From assembly GCA_043770095.1 (NCBI GenBank), contig JAYVIR010000081.1:62001-126000 (forward strand): a DNA stretch of 64,000 nt, written 5' to 3'. The position numbers and the translations under genes are program-made. Below the pieces are notes generated by a model. That model did not search any database and was not told where the DNA came from. It was given only the letters and a program-made list of their open reading frames with translations. Positions 51,385 through 60,152 of the stretch are shown in pieces; the stretch's first letter is position 1; every line of letters starts with the position of its first letter. Source of the DNA: JBGSUZ01 sp043770095. GTDB taxonomy: Bacteria > Bacillota > Clostridia > Peptostreptococcales > Acidaminobacteraceae.

Positions 51385-51668
51385 AACGTTCGCGGAAGAC
51401 ATCGAGATTTTTTTAACAATTACTAAAATCAACGATGGCCGAAGAAGCAACAAAGGCACTGCTAAAACCTTTGGAATCTTTCAGGCACCATAACCGCAAA
51501 CAGGATGGATCTCTGAAAAGTCTTTCAATAGACACCGACGGAGCAAATAAGCTAATGACGTGCGGAAGTGAATGAGCAGTACCGCACCTTGGCTAGTGAA
51601 TCTCTCAGGTACAAGAACAGGGGAATGATAGCGCAACTTTTTTTGTTGTGCCGTCATTCTCCTTTTTT
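51385..51668 (+). ncRNA. Tandem glycine riboswitch with terminator platform
   Basis: Two aptamer cores are seen by their invariant glycine-riboswitch sequences: first GCCGAAGAAGCAA (51438-51450) with AATCTTTCAGGCACCA (51475-51490), then ACCGACGGAGCAA (51534-51546) with AATCTCTCAGGTAC (51599-51612). The second aptamer's end merges into a terminator, in which GGGGAATGA and TCATTCTCC pair around GCGCAAC/GTTGTGC and then T6 (51620-51668). Glycine binding would disrupt the terminator and let transcription enter gcvT, the usual activation mode. Bases around 51385-51430 form the first P1 but were not fully resolved. Confidence 0.9.
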
Positions 51669-51759
51669 ATTTAAATAAATTGAAGAGATTTCAGCTTATT
51701 TAATACCCCAAGCAACCCTTTTTGCACCCCACAGCACCCTGTTTAAAGGAGGTTACTTC

Positions 51760-52857
51760 ATGAAAAGAACCGCACTACTTGAAGAACACATCAAATACAG
51801 CGGCAAAATAATTGATTTTGCGGGCTGGGAGTTACCTGTTGAATATTCAGGCATCCTCTTAGAGCACCACGCCGTGAGAAAAACCGCTGGACTCTTTGAC
51901 GTATCCCATATGGGAGAAGTTGACGTCGTCGGCAAAGATGCTGCTAAATTTGTTCAAAATATTTTCACCAACGACGTTTCCATTATGGCCAACAATCAAA
52001 TCCTCTACGGCTGCATGTGCTACCCAGACGGCGGCGTTGTGGATGACCTTCTCGTCTACAAGCGTCACACAGAAAGCTTCTACCTTGTCATCAACGCTTC
52101 AAACGTAGACAAGGACTTCGCTTGGATGCAGGAACATGCCAAAGGTTATGACGTGCAGCTGACCAACCTTTCAGACGATGTTTCCGAAGTCGCTTTCCAA
52201 GGCCCAATCGCTGAGCAAGTGCTTCAAACCTTGACGGACTATCCCCTTAGCAATATCAAATTCTTCACGTTTGCTGAAAATGTCATGATCGACGGCATTT
52301 CTTGCCTCGTTTCAAGAACAGGCTACACCGGAGAAGACGGTTTTGAAATTTACACCGCCAATGCGGATATCGCAAAAATTTGGGTAAGTATACTTGAGGC
52401 TGGCAAAGATTCAGGCGTCCTCCCTTGCGGTCTTGGTTGCCGTGACACGCTCAGATTTGAGGCGTCACTGCCACTTTACGGCAATGAGATTGACAAAGAC
52501 ATTACACCACTCGAAGCGGGTATTGGCATGTTCGTTAAATTAGAAGGAGAGAACTTCATCGGAAGAGATGCTCTGCTCGCTCAAAAAACAGCAGGCCTTA
52601 CGCGCAAAAGCGTCGGCTTCGAACTTTCGGACAAAGGCATTCCAAGACATGGCTACCCGGTCTATGCAGACGGCAAAGAAATTGGCGTGGTAACCACAGG
52701 TTACATGTCTCCAACGCTTGAGAAGACAATCGGTATGGCGTTGATCGATGCAAACTATGCGGCACTTGGCACTGAAATTCAAATCGGCATTCGCAAAAAT
52801 ATGGCTAAAGGTCAAATCGTTTCAAAGCGTTTCTTGACTAAAAATTATAAAAAATAA
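51760..52857 (+). CDS. gcvT: Glycine cleavage T-protein (aminomethyltransferase)
   Basis: 365 aa. Transfers the methylene group from H-protein to tetrahydrofolate, releasing ammonia. Signatures: WELPVEYSGILLEHHAVR near residue 23, GLFDVSHMGEV near 43, SRTGYTGEDGFEIY near 187, and GCRDTLRFEASLPLYGNE. GGAGG is 8 nt before the ATG. First gene of the gcv operon and downstream of the riboswitch. Confidence 0.96.
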   Translation: MKRTALLEEHIKYSGKIIDFAGWELPVEYSGILLEHHAVRKTAGLFDVSHMGEVDVVGKDAAKFVQNIFTNDVSIMANNQILYGCMCYPDGGVVDDLLVYKRHTESFYLVINASNVDKDFAWMQEHAKGYDVQLTNLSDDVSEVAFQGPIAEQVLQTLTDYPLSNIKFFTFAENVMIDGISCLVSRTGYTGEDGFEIYTANADIAKIWVSILEAGKDSGVLPCGLGCRDTLRFEASLPLYGNEIDKDITPLEAGIGMFVKLEGENFIGRDALLAQKTAGLTRKSVGFELSDKGIPRHGYPVYADGKEIGVVTTGYMSPTLEKTIGMALIDANYAALGTEIQIGIRKNMAKGQIVSKRFLTKNYKK

Positions 52858-52948
52858 TATGGCTTTACACACTTAACACATTAAGTTGAACATTCAAGCG
52901 GCATAAATGGTTTGTGCGGCAACCCTATTTTCTAAGGAGGATTTTAAA

Positions 52949-53320
52949 ATGGTATTAAGCGGACTTAAATACACAAAAGAGCACGAGTGGTTAAAAATCG
53001 AAGGCAACAAAGCATTCATGGGCATCACAGACTTTGCACAGCACGCGCTTGGCTCACTCGTTTATCTTGAGCTTCCAGAAGTAGACGACACCTTTAGCGA
53101 AGGCGATACACTCGGCGTTGTTGAATCGGTTAAAGCTGCCTCTGACCTCTTCATGCCAATCTCAGGCGTGATTTTAGAAGTCAACGAAGCGGTCGTAGAC
53201 GATCCAGGCCTCATCAACTCAGACGCTTACGGCAGCTGGATGATCTCTTTCGAAATTACGGACGCTTCACAACTTGACGATCTTCTTGACCCTGCGGCTT
53301 ACGAAGCGCTTATCGGCTAA
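52949..53320 (+). CDS. gcvH: Glycine cleavage H-protein
   Basis: 123 aa, normal length. Lipoyl-bearing shuttle protein; the modified Lys is in ESVKAASDLFMP. LKYTKEHEWL at the N-terminus is typical. ATG 52949 was chosen because AAGGAGG lies 8 nt upstream, over the earlier in-frame start at 52907. The lplA-lipA fusion likely supplies its lipoyl group. Confidence 0.96.
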   Translation: MVLSGLKYTKEHEWLKIEGNKAFMGITDFAQHALGSLVYLELPEVDDTFSEGDTLGVVESVKAASDLFMPISGVILEVNEAVVDDPGLINSDAYGSWMISFEITDASQLDDLLDPAAYEALIG

Positions 53321-53334
53321 ATGGAGGAAATCTA

Positions 53335-54717
53335 ATGAATCCTTATATCCCTAATGGTGCTTACGAAAAAAAAATCATGCTAGACTATATGGGGAAATCT
53401 CAAATCGATGAACTTTTTGTTGAAATCCCTAGTGTTTTGAGACTTGGAAGACCCCTCAATTTGCCAGACGGCGCTTCAGAATTTGATATCTTAAAAAATA
53501 TTCGCGCGCTTGCAAAGGAGAATATCGGCGTTTCAAATTACCCGTGTTTCCTAGGCGCGGGGGCTTATGACAGCTTTATTCCTTCGGCGGTGGATCAGTT
53601 GATCTCTCGTTCGGAGTTCTATACAGCCTATACGCCTTATCAGCCAGAAATCAGCCAAGGTACGCTCCAAGCCATTTTTGAATTCCAAACGATGGTCTGC
53701 GAACTGACTGGCCTCGATTCTGCCAATGCTTCTATGTACGACGGCCCAACTGCGGCTGCTGAAGCGGCGTTGATGATGACTTCTTCCACCAATCGAAATA
53801 GAATATTCGTCTCTGAAGGCCTCAGTCCTGAGACCCGTCAAGTGCTTCACACCTATCTCAATTACAGAAACATTGAAATTGTGACGGTACCGCTTGTAAA
53901 CGGCCTCACTGACAAAGCTTATATAGAAGCAAACTTTGATAAAACCGTTGCAGGCGTTCTGCTTCAAAACCCGAACTTCCTCGGCTATGTCGAAAAAGAC
54001 GCTCAGGCAATTGGTAACATCGCACACGAATCGAAAGGTCTCTTTGCCATTCATATTGGCGATGCGCTTTCGCTTGCCATTGGCAAAACGCCTGCTGAGC
54101 TTGGCGCAGACATTGCTGTTGGGGAAGCCCAATCATTCGGCACGCCACTTGCATACGGTGGCCCTTACCTTGGCTTCATGACAGCAAATTCTAAACAGCT
54201 TCGCAAACTTCCAGGCAGAATTGTCGGTCAATCGGTTGACGCTGACGGCAAAAGAGCCTTTGTTTTGACACTTCAAGCCAGAGAACAGCACATTAGAAGA
54301 GAAAAAGCGACTTCAAATATCTGTTCAAACCAAGGCTTAAATGCTCTCATGGCAACGATCTACCTTTCTATGCTCGGCAAAGAAGGTCTTCAGCAAGCTG
54401 CCATTCAAAGTGGTTCTAACCTTCGCTATTTAAAGGATCAATTGGCTACAATCGGCGTTAAACCTGCTTTTGAAGGGGCTAATTTCAGAGAAATGCCTTT
54501 CGTCTTTAACACAGACATTGCTCAGTTAAACGAAACGCTTCTTACTAAAGGGTTTATCGGCGGCTACGACTTGAGCAAAGACTACCCAGCTCTTGGAAAT
54601 GCGATGCTCCTTTGTACCACAGAAAAGCGCTCTAAAGAAGAAATTGACGATTTGGTCGCTGCGATAAAAGCCGCAGACGCCGCTGTAGCAGCGATAAAAA
54701 CCGCATTGGAGGTGTAA
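53335..54717 (+). CDS. gcvPA: Glycine dehydrogenase subunit 1 (P-protein, N-terminal half)
   Basis: 460 aa, the usual length for the split P-protein found in Firmicutes. Motifs: PCFLGAGAYDSFIPSAVD near 68, TAYTPYQPEISQGTLQAIFE near 97-116, and the glycine-rich ALAYGGPYLGFM-like stretch TPLAYGGPYLGFM. Decarboxylates glycine together with subunit 2. The subunit 2 ATG follows its stop by 2 bp. Confidence 0.95.
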   Translation: MNPYIPNGAYEKKIMLDYMGKSQIDELFVEIPSVLRLGRPLNLPDGASEFDILKNIRALAKENIGVSNYPCFLGAGAYDSFIPSAVDQLISRSEFYTAYTPYQPEISQGTLQAIFEFQTMVCELTGLDSANASMYDGPTAAAEAALMMTSSTNRNRIFVSEGLSPETRQVLHTYLNYRNIEIVTVPLVNGLTDKAYIEANFDKTVAGVLLQNPNFLGYVEKDAQAIGNIAHESKGLFAIHIGDALSLAIGKTPAELGADIAVGEAQSFGTPLAYGGPYLGFMTANSKQLRKLPGRIVGQSVDADGKRAFVLTLQAREQHIRREKATSNICSNQGLNALMATIYLSMLGKEGLQQAAIQSGSNLRYLKDQLATIGVKPAFEGANFREMPFVFNTDIAQLNETLLTKGFIGGYDLSKDYPALGNAMLLCTTEKRSKEEIDDLVAAIKAADAAVAAIKTALEV

Positions 54718-54719
54718 TC

Positions 54720-56183
54720 ATGAAGCTTTATGACAAATTGATATTTGAACTCAGTCGTGAAGGTCACATCGCTTCAAGACTTCCGGCTTCTGAGGTTCCA
54801 AAACTTTCTGCTGCGGATATTTTTGGAGCAGACATGGTCAGAACAATACCGGCAGAGCTTCCTTCTGTGACAGAATCAGAAGTGGTTCGCCATTATACGA
54901 ACCTCTCTCACAAAAACTACGGTCTAGACAGCGGCTTCTATCCGCTTGGCTCTTGTACCATGAAATACAATCCAAAACTCAACGAAACAGCGGCGAGAAT
55001 GGCTGGCATTGCAGATGTTCACCCACATATGCCAACCAAGCACACACAAGGCGCTTTGAAACTCATGCACCGTCTTAGCGGCATGCTCTGCGAAGTGGCA
55101 GGTCTCGACGACTTTACGCTCCAACCAGCAGCAGGCGCTCACGGCGAACTCGCCGGCCTCATGATCATCAAAGCTTATCACGCCAAACGGGGTGAAAGTC
55201 ACAGAACGAAAATCATCGTTCCAGATTCAGCGCATGGCACAAACCCTTCAAGTGCTGCGGTTGCTGGTTTTGAAATTGTGGAAATCAAGTCCAATCCAGA
55301 CGGTTCTGTCAACATAGAAGCGTTAAAAGCGGCTCTTGGAAGCGACACGGCGGGCCTTATGCTCACCAACCCAAGCACGCTTGGTCTTTTTGAGAAAAAC
55401 ATCGTGGAAGTGGCTCAGCTTGTTCATGAAGCAGGCGGTCAGCTTTACTACGACGGCGCCAACCTCAACGCAATCATGGGCATTACACGTCCTGGCGATA
55501 TGGGCTTTGACGTCATGCACATCAACCTTCACAAGACTTTCTCCACCCCTCATGGTGGCGGTGGCCCGGGTGGTGGTCCAGTCGGCGTTAAAAAACATTT
55601 GATCCCTTTCCTTCCCGTGCCAGTGGTCGAAGAAGTAAATGGCGCATTTGAACTTAACTATGACAAACCAGACAGCATTGGCCGCATGAAAGGCTTTACA
55701 GGCAACTTCCTCGTTCTTGTCAGAGCTTACGCCTACATCCTCACCATGGGCGGCAATGGTCTTCAAGAAGCGAGCGAAATGGCGGTATTAAATGCCAACT
55801 ACATCAAAGAAAAACTGAAAGATCACTACCTCATGCTCTTTGACCAAAATTGCATGCACGAAATGGTCTTTGCCGGTTTAAAAGATAAGACAAACTTAGT
55901 GCCAACCTTAGACGTGGCAAAACGTCTGCTCGACTTCGGCTACCACCCGCCGACCATCTATTTCCCGATGATCGTCGACAATGCCATTATGATTGAACCG
56001 ACTGAAACTGAAAGCCTTGAAACCATCAATGCCTTCTGCGATGCGATGATCAAAATTGCCGAGGAAGCCAAAGAAGATCCTATGCTTCTTAGAAATGCGC
56101 CTTACACGACGCTCGTCAGAAGAGTTGACGAAGTTCAGGCCGCTAAGAATCCAATCTTAAAATATTCTTTTGGAAGGGCGTAG
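54720..56183 (+). CDS. gcvPB: Glycine dehydrogenase subunit 2 (P-protein, C-terminal half)
   Basis: 487 aa. PLP enzyme; the cofactor Lys is in INLHKTFSTPHGGGGPG near 273. Other motifs: GLDSGFYPLGSCTMKYNP near 66 and PDSAHGTNPSSAAVAGF near 166-182. Works as an alpha2beta2 complex with gcvPA. GGAGGTGTAATC ribosome site is formed by the end of gcvPA. Normal length. Confidence 0.96.
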   Translation: MKLYDKLIFELSREGHIASRLPASEVPKLSAADIFGADMVRTIPAELPSVTESEVVRHYTNLSHKNYGLDSGFYPLGSCTMKYNPKLNETAARMAGIADVHPHMPTKHTQGALKLMHRLSGMLCEVAGLDDFTLQPAAGAHGELAGLMIIKAYHAKRGESHRTKIIVPDSAHGTNPSSAAVAGFEIVEIKSNPDGSVNIEALKAALGSDTAGLMLTNPSTLGLFEKNIVEVAQLVHEAGGQLYYDGANLNAIMGITRPGDMGFDVMHINLHKTFSTPHGGGGPGGGPVGVKKHLIPFLPVPVVEEVNGAFELNYDKPDSIGRMKGFTGNFLVLVRAYAYILTMGGNGLQEASEMAVLNANYIKEKLKDHYLMLFDQNCMHEMVFAGLKDKTNLVPTLDVAKRLLDFGYHPPTIYFPMIVDNAIMIEPTETESLETINAFCDAMIKIAEEAKEDPMLLRNAPYTTLVRRVDEVQAAKNPILKYSFGRA

Positions 56184-56186
56184 GCT

Positions 56187-57593
56187 ATGACTAAACAACT
56201 GATCATTATCGGGGGCGGCCCCGGCGGCTATACTGCGGCGATTCGCGGCGCACAGCTCGGCGCAAAAGTGACTTTGATTGAAAAAGATTTGGTCGGCGGC
56301 ACTTGTCTCAACAGAGGCTGCATTCCCACCAAAACGTTATACCGCACAGCGGAGATCATGTCTCACTTCAAACACGCCAGCACCTTTGCCATCAACAACG
56401 CATCTGAATCCACGGTAGACCCTGTAGCGCTCAAACAACGCTGCGACCAAGTGTCTACCCAGCTTCGCGAAGGCATTGAGCAGCTCATTCGTGCAAACGC
56501 CATTGAGTATGTTCAGGGCTCTGCAAGACTGCTCTGCCCAACATCCGTTTTGGTAACGCTCAGTGACCAATCCGAAGTGACGCTCGAGTCCGATGCGATT
56601 GTGATTGCAACAGGCTCTGTCCCTACCATCATTCCAATTCCAGGTGCAGACCTGGAAGGGGTCATCACCAGTGACGATCTGCTCAAAATGGACTATCTCC
56701 CTAAGTCTATGGCAATCGTAGGCGGTGGGGTCATCGGCGTAGAGTTTGCAACGATTTACAACGCTTTTGGCACTGAAATTCAAATTGCCGAATACTTCCC
56801 GAATTTGCTGAACGCGCTAGACTCAGACATTGCAAAGCGCTTCACCACATCGCTTAAACGCAGAGGCATTACATCTCACACGTCCGTAGCGGTTGAGCGC
56901 ATTGAAAAAAACGCCGATGGCCTTCTCACCGTTCACATGACGGGCAAAAATGGTGCCATTAGCCTTCAGGCTGAAAAAGTCTTGCTCGCAACAGGCAGAA
57001 AACCTTATACAGAAGGACTTGCACTGGACGAACTTGGCATAATACACACACCAAAAGGCATTGCAGTCAATAACGCTTATCAAACAAATGTGCCAAGCAT
57101 CTATGCGATTGGCGATGTTCTCGGGGGCGTTATGCTCGCACACTGGGCGGCTCACCAAGGCATTACGGCGGTTGAGCACGCGCTTGGCGAAAATCCACAC
57201 CTTGAAGTCCCAAGCATTCCTGGATGCATCTTCACCTTCCCTGAAATTGCGACCGTGGGACTCACCGAAGACGCGGCCAAAGAAGCTTTTGGCGGCAATC
57301 ATCAAACCTCTAAATTCATGTTCGGTGCCAATGGCAAAGCGTTATCGCTCGGCGAGGGCGAAGGGTTTGTTAAAGTGGTTGCAGACGACAAAGGCATTAT
57401 CGTAGGGCTTCACATCATGGGCCCTCATGCGTCTGACTTGATCCACGAAGGCGTCATTGCCATCGAAAAACGAATGACCGCTGAAGACTTCAAGCCGATG
57501 GTGCATGCGCATCCTACGCTCTCTGAGTCTGTCTACGAAGCCATTATGGGACTTAACAACGAAGCCATTCACATGGCGCCGTCAAAGAAATAA
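56187..57593 (+). CDS. lpd: Dihydrolipoamide dehydrogenase (L-protein)
   Basis: 468 aa FAD enzyme. FAD site IIGGGPGGYTAAIRGAQLG, redox disulfide GGTCLNRGCIPTK near 36-48, NAD site AIVGGGVIGVEFA near 172, and C-terminal catalytic HAHPTLSESVYEA. It reoxidises dihydrolipoyl GcvH, making NADH. Last gene of the glycine cleavage operon; the start is 3 bp after the gcvPB stop. Confidence 0.95.
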   Translation: MTKQLIIIGGGPGGYTAAIRGAQLGAKVTLIEKDLVGGTCLNRGCIPTKTLYRTAEIMSHFKHASTFAINNASESTVDPVALKQRCDQVSTQLREGIEQLIRANAIEYVQGSARLLCPTSVLVTLSDQSEVTLESDAIVIATGSVPTIIPIPGADLEGVITSDDLLKMDYLPKSMAIVGGGVIGVEFATIYNAFGTEIQIAEYFPNLLNALDSDIAKRFTTSLKRRGITSHTSVAVERIEKNADGLLTVHMTGKNGAISLQAEKVLLATGRKPYTEGLALDELGIIHTPKGIAVNNAYQTNVPSIYAIGDVLGGVMLAHWAAHQGITAVEHALGENPHLEVPSIPGCIFTFPEIATVGLTEDAAKEAFGGNHQTSKFMFGANGKALSLGEGEGFVKVVADDKGIIVGLHIMGPHASDLIHEGVIAIEKRMTAEDFKPMVHAHPTLSESVYEAIMGLNNEAIHMAPSKK

Positions 57594-57606
57594 ATGTTTC
57601 ATTTAC

Positions 57607-57645
57607 AGGACGTGTGCTGAGAGGCTCGCGTCCTTTTCTTTTTTA
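57607..57645 (+). terminator. Terminator of the gcv operon
   Basis: AGGACGtgtGC pairs with GCtcgCGTCCT with an AGAG-like loop, then T-rich sequence. Confidence 0.7.
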
Positions 57646-57683
57646 GGGCGTGGTGATATGATAGACCTTGAGGTATTTAAACC

Positions 57684-58994
57684 ATGAAAAATAATGTTAA
57701 AACCATACGATCACTCAACTACCTTGCGGCGTTTAGCTGCATCGGCGGCACCTGCGAAGACAACTGCTGTATTGGTTGGGATGTGGACATTGACCTTAAA
57801 ACGTACCAAAAGTATCAAAAGGTCACTGACCCCGAATTGAAAACGCTCTATAAAACTAAAATTCAGCCTTATCCCTATTTTTTCAGCGAAGACGTTGACT
57901 ACGCAAGGGTTACCTTAGGCAAAAATAAACGTTGCCCTTTTTTGAATGAACAAGGCCTTTGCCGTACACAGGCAAAGCTCGGCGAAACCTATCTTTCAAA
58001 CGTCTGTGCGACTTACCCACGGATGAGCAACGAGATTGACGGCGTGCTTGAAAACACCCTGACCCTCTCCTGTCCCGAAGCGGCAAGACTCGTCTTATTA
58101 AACCCAAACGGGCTCTCTTGGGTCGAAAATACCACTCCACCACCACGCGTCATTGTCAATATGAACATTCAAACCACATCGCCTCAATATAAAAAACACC
58201 CCGTTAAGCACTTCCACGCTCTTCGCGAGATGAGCGTTCTTTTGTTGTCCGACAGACGCTTCCCCATTTGGGAACGACTGCTTCACCTCGGCGAAGTTTT
58301 TGAGGCGCTGAGCGAAGCGCATGAACATAAAAAGGTAAATACTTTTCCTGAAATTTTGAGCCACTTTAAATTGGTTCAAGGACAGGGAACTTGGACTGCG
58401 CCCCTATCAATAAGCCCGTTAGAAGGGGCTGCCACGCAGCTTCATCGGGTAGACGATTTGATTGCACGTTTGAAAGTTTTTTCTGAAATTGACAGCCAAA
58501 AGTTTGTGGCGTACACAAAAACCTTGCAAGCGGCCTTCGAATTTGACCCAAAAACGAAAAAAAGCAAACCCAGTGCTTATCTGAGCTTGCATGATCAAAC
58601 TTACCAGTTGTTTGAAGCCGAACACGGCTATATTTTGGAAAATTACCTGATCAATTTTGTGTATAAAAATCTGTTCCCGTTTACCGAATCCGAGAACCTC
58701 TTTGAGGCATACACCATGCTTGCGCTACGCTTTGTGATGATTCGAACTTATTTGGTGGCGATTGGTGGTGGCACAAGGACAGGATTAGAGACGAAAGAGG
58801 GATTGAAGACAACATCGGAGCCAAGATTTGAAACGGGATTAAAACCCGAGCAAGCCGTGGCGTTCATACAGACTTTTGCCAAAGCCATTGAACACCATAA
58901 AAACTTCTCGCAGAACACGCTTGCGGTTCTTAGGGGGCAGCAACTTAATAATTTACGTTATATGGAAGCTTTGCTTGTTGAGGTTCAGTTCTAA
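57684..58994 (+). CDS. fliB: FliB-like lysine N-methylase
   Basis: 436 aa. N-terminal cysteine-rich region typical of FliB flagellin lysine N-methylases: GGTCEDNCCIGW near 24, KNKRCPFLNEQGLC near 88, and LSNVCATYPRM near 110. It methylates flagellin Lys in Salmonella. There is no flagellin gene nearby, so the actual target may be encoded elsewhere. It follows the gcv terminator and has no clear ribosome site, so its start at 57684 is less sure. Confidence 0.8.
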   Translation: MKNNVKTIRSLNYLAAFSCIGGTCEDNCCIGWDVDIDLKTYQKYQKVTDPELKTLYKTKIQPYPYFFSEDVDYARVTLGKNKRCPFLNEQGLCRTQAKLGETYLSNVCATYPRMSNEIDGVLENTLTLSCPEAARLVLLNPNGLSWVENTTPPPRVIVNMNIQTTSPQYKKHPVKHFHALREMSVLLLSDRRFPIWERLLHLGEVFEALSEAHEHKKVNTFPEILSHFKLVQGQGTWTAPLSISPLEGAATQLHRVDDLIARLKVFSEIDSQKFVAYTKTLQAAFEFDPKTKKSKPSAYLSLHDQTYQLFEAEHGYILENYLINFVYKNLFPFTESENLFEAYTMLALRFVMIRTYLVAIGGGTRTGLETKEGLKTTSEPRFETGLKPEQAVAFIQTFAKAIEHHKNFSQNTLAVLRGQQLNNLRYMEALLVEVQF

Positions 58995-59033
58995 AGAAAA
59001 CTATACCAGGTCTAACACAACAAGCTCAAATAG

Positions 59034-59078
59034 AAACAGATTAATCTCATAAAAATAAAGGGGTTAATCTGTTTTTTT
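59034..59078 (+). terminator. Terminator of fliB
   Basis: AAACAGATTAA pairs with TTAATCTGTTT (loop of about 19 nt) and runs into eight T. Confidence 0.85.
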
Positions 59079-59174
59079 TCGCATGTATGGCTGAATATTT
59101 CCAATTACCATATAGCATATTCGTGCTATTAATTGTGATATGAGCCACAATGCCATATACAATCGAGTAATTCA

Positions 59175-59647
59175 CTACTCAATTCCCTCTTGTATCTTTA
59201 AATCCACATTAAGACTGGCCTTTTCCTTTGTAACTAATTTAATACGATTATTGCCGCTGTGAATAGGAATTTGAATTTCTACGAATCCATCAGTCTTCTC
59301 TCCAGCCCTCTTTTCAACAATCGTTATCATGCACCATTAATCAAAACCAATTTGGCACTACCTGCAGCAACAGAAAGGTTATATTCCGCCTTTAAAACTT
59401 TATCTTGGAGAGGCTTATAAGTCCAAATAGTTTCAATACCACTGCTTTTTTCTATAGAACAGTTGTAAAACTCATTATTTTGATTTCTTACTGCACTTTC
59501 TTTTGAAGATAAATCTTCTTTTTCAATTAATGCCTGATGATCATCATAAAGATTATCGTGATTTGGCATACCACATCCCATTAGAGAAAATCCTAACACG
59601 AATAAAAATAATAACAGAATATTTTTTGCTTTAAAGAGTTTCCTCAT
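59175..59647 (-). pseudogene. Frameshifted lipoprotein related to the upstream one
   Basis: Start ATG 59647 (G-rich site GGAAGGGGG upstream), signal peptide and lipobox LMGC, about 107 aa up to a stop at 59327. The reading then continues in another frame from 59330 to 59175 (51 aa, ITIVEKRAGEKTDGF ... NVDLKIQEGIE). Together both align with the whole of the lipoprotein upstream: its LKLVIIDPQNKITTVFEQNG against KLVLINGA plus MITIVEKRAG. A one- or two-base indel near 59330 explains it. Either a pseudogene, a programmed shift, or a sequencing error. Confidence 0.65.
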
Positions 59648-59679
59648 AATAACTTTACCCCCTTCCAAAAAATATTTTA

Positions 59680-60150
59680 TTATTCCCCACCAGAAACCGT
59701 CCCACAATTTACTTTCAAACTAATCTTTCCCTCAGAATTACTCTTGGACACTAGTTTCATTCTATAATGCCCTTTTGAGAGTTTGAAATTCTCACTTCCA
59801 GTAATCTTACCTTTACCATTTTGTTCAAAAACAGTTGTAATCTTATTTTGAGGATCAATGATTACTAATTTCAAATCGCCTTTTTTGAGTTCCAGTTCAT
59901 AGTCAAAAATTAAGTTTTCTTCTACAGAATCAAATTGCCAAAGGGTATACGTTCCATTAAAATCGAACTGCGTTGAGAACTTGCCCTCTGTTTCTTTTAT
60001 TACAAACGCTTTGTTGATTCCGATTTGATCGCCTTCCATAACAATGGTGTCTTTGCCTGCATAATTTGAAGCGGTTTTATCATATATACAACCTGTAAAT
60101 AAGGCAGACAATCCAAGCAAACAAATTAGAGCAATTCTCTTATGCGTCAT
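59680..60150 (-). CDS. Putative lipoprotein, beta-rich
   Basis: 156 aa. Signal peptide with lipobox LFTGC. The mature part has FNGTYTLWQFDSVEENLIFDYELELKKGDLKLVIIDP and KLSKGHYRMKLVSKSNSEGKISLKV, a pattern of short strands seen in extracellular surface proteins. GAGG lies about 10 nt before ATG 60150, so M4 is preferred over M1 at 60159. It follows the MFS gene directly. Family unknown; possibly a ligand-sensing or stress lipoprotein. Confidence 0.7.
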   Translation of the reverse strand: MTHKRIALICLLGLSALFTGCIYDKTASNYAGKDTIVMEGDQIGINKAFVIKETEGKFSTQFDFNGTYTLWQFDSVEENLIFDYELELKKGDLKLVIIDPQNKITTVFEQNGKGKITGSENFKLSKGHYRMKLVSKSNSEGKISLKVNCGTVSGGE

Positions 60151-60152
60151 TC

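Noticed and set aside
53551..54132. A 193-aa open frame on the minus strand inside gcvPA
   Set aside because: It lies fully opposite a strongly conserved gene, lacks a ribosome site and resembles no family; it is a shadow frame caused by codon bias.
55323..55766. 147-aa minus-strand frame inside gcvPB
   Set aside because: Antisense to a conserved PLP gene, composition unlike a protein, no ribosome site.
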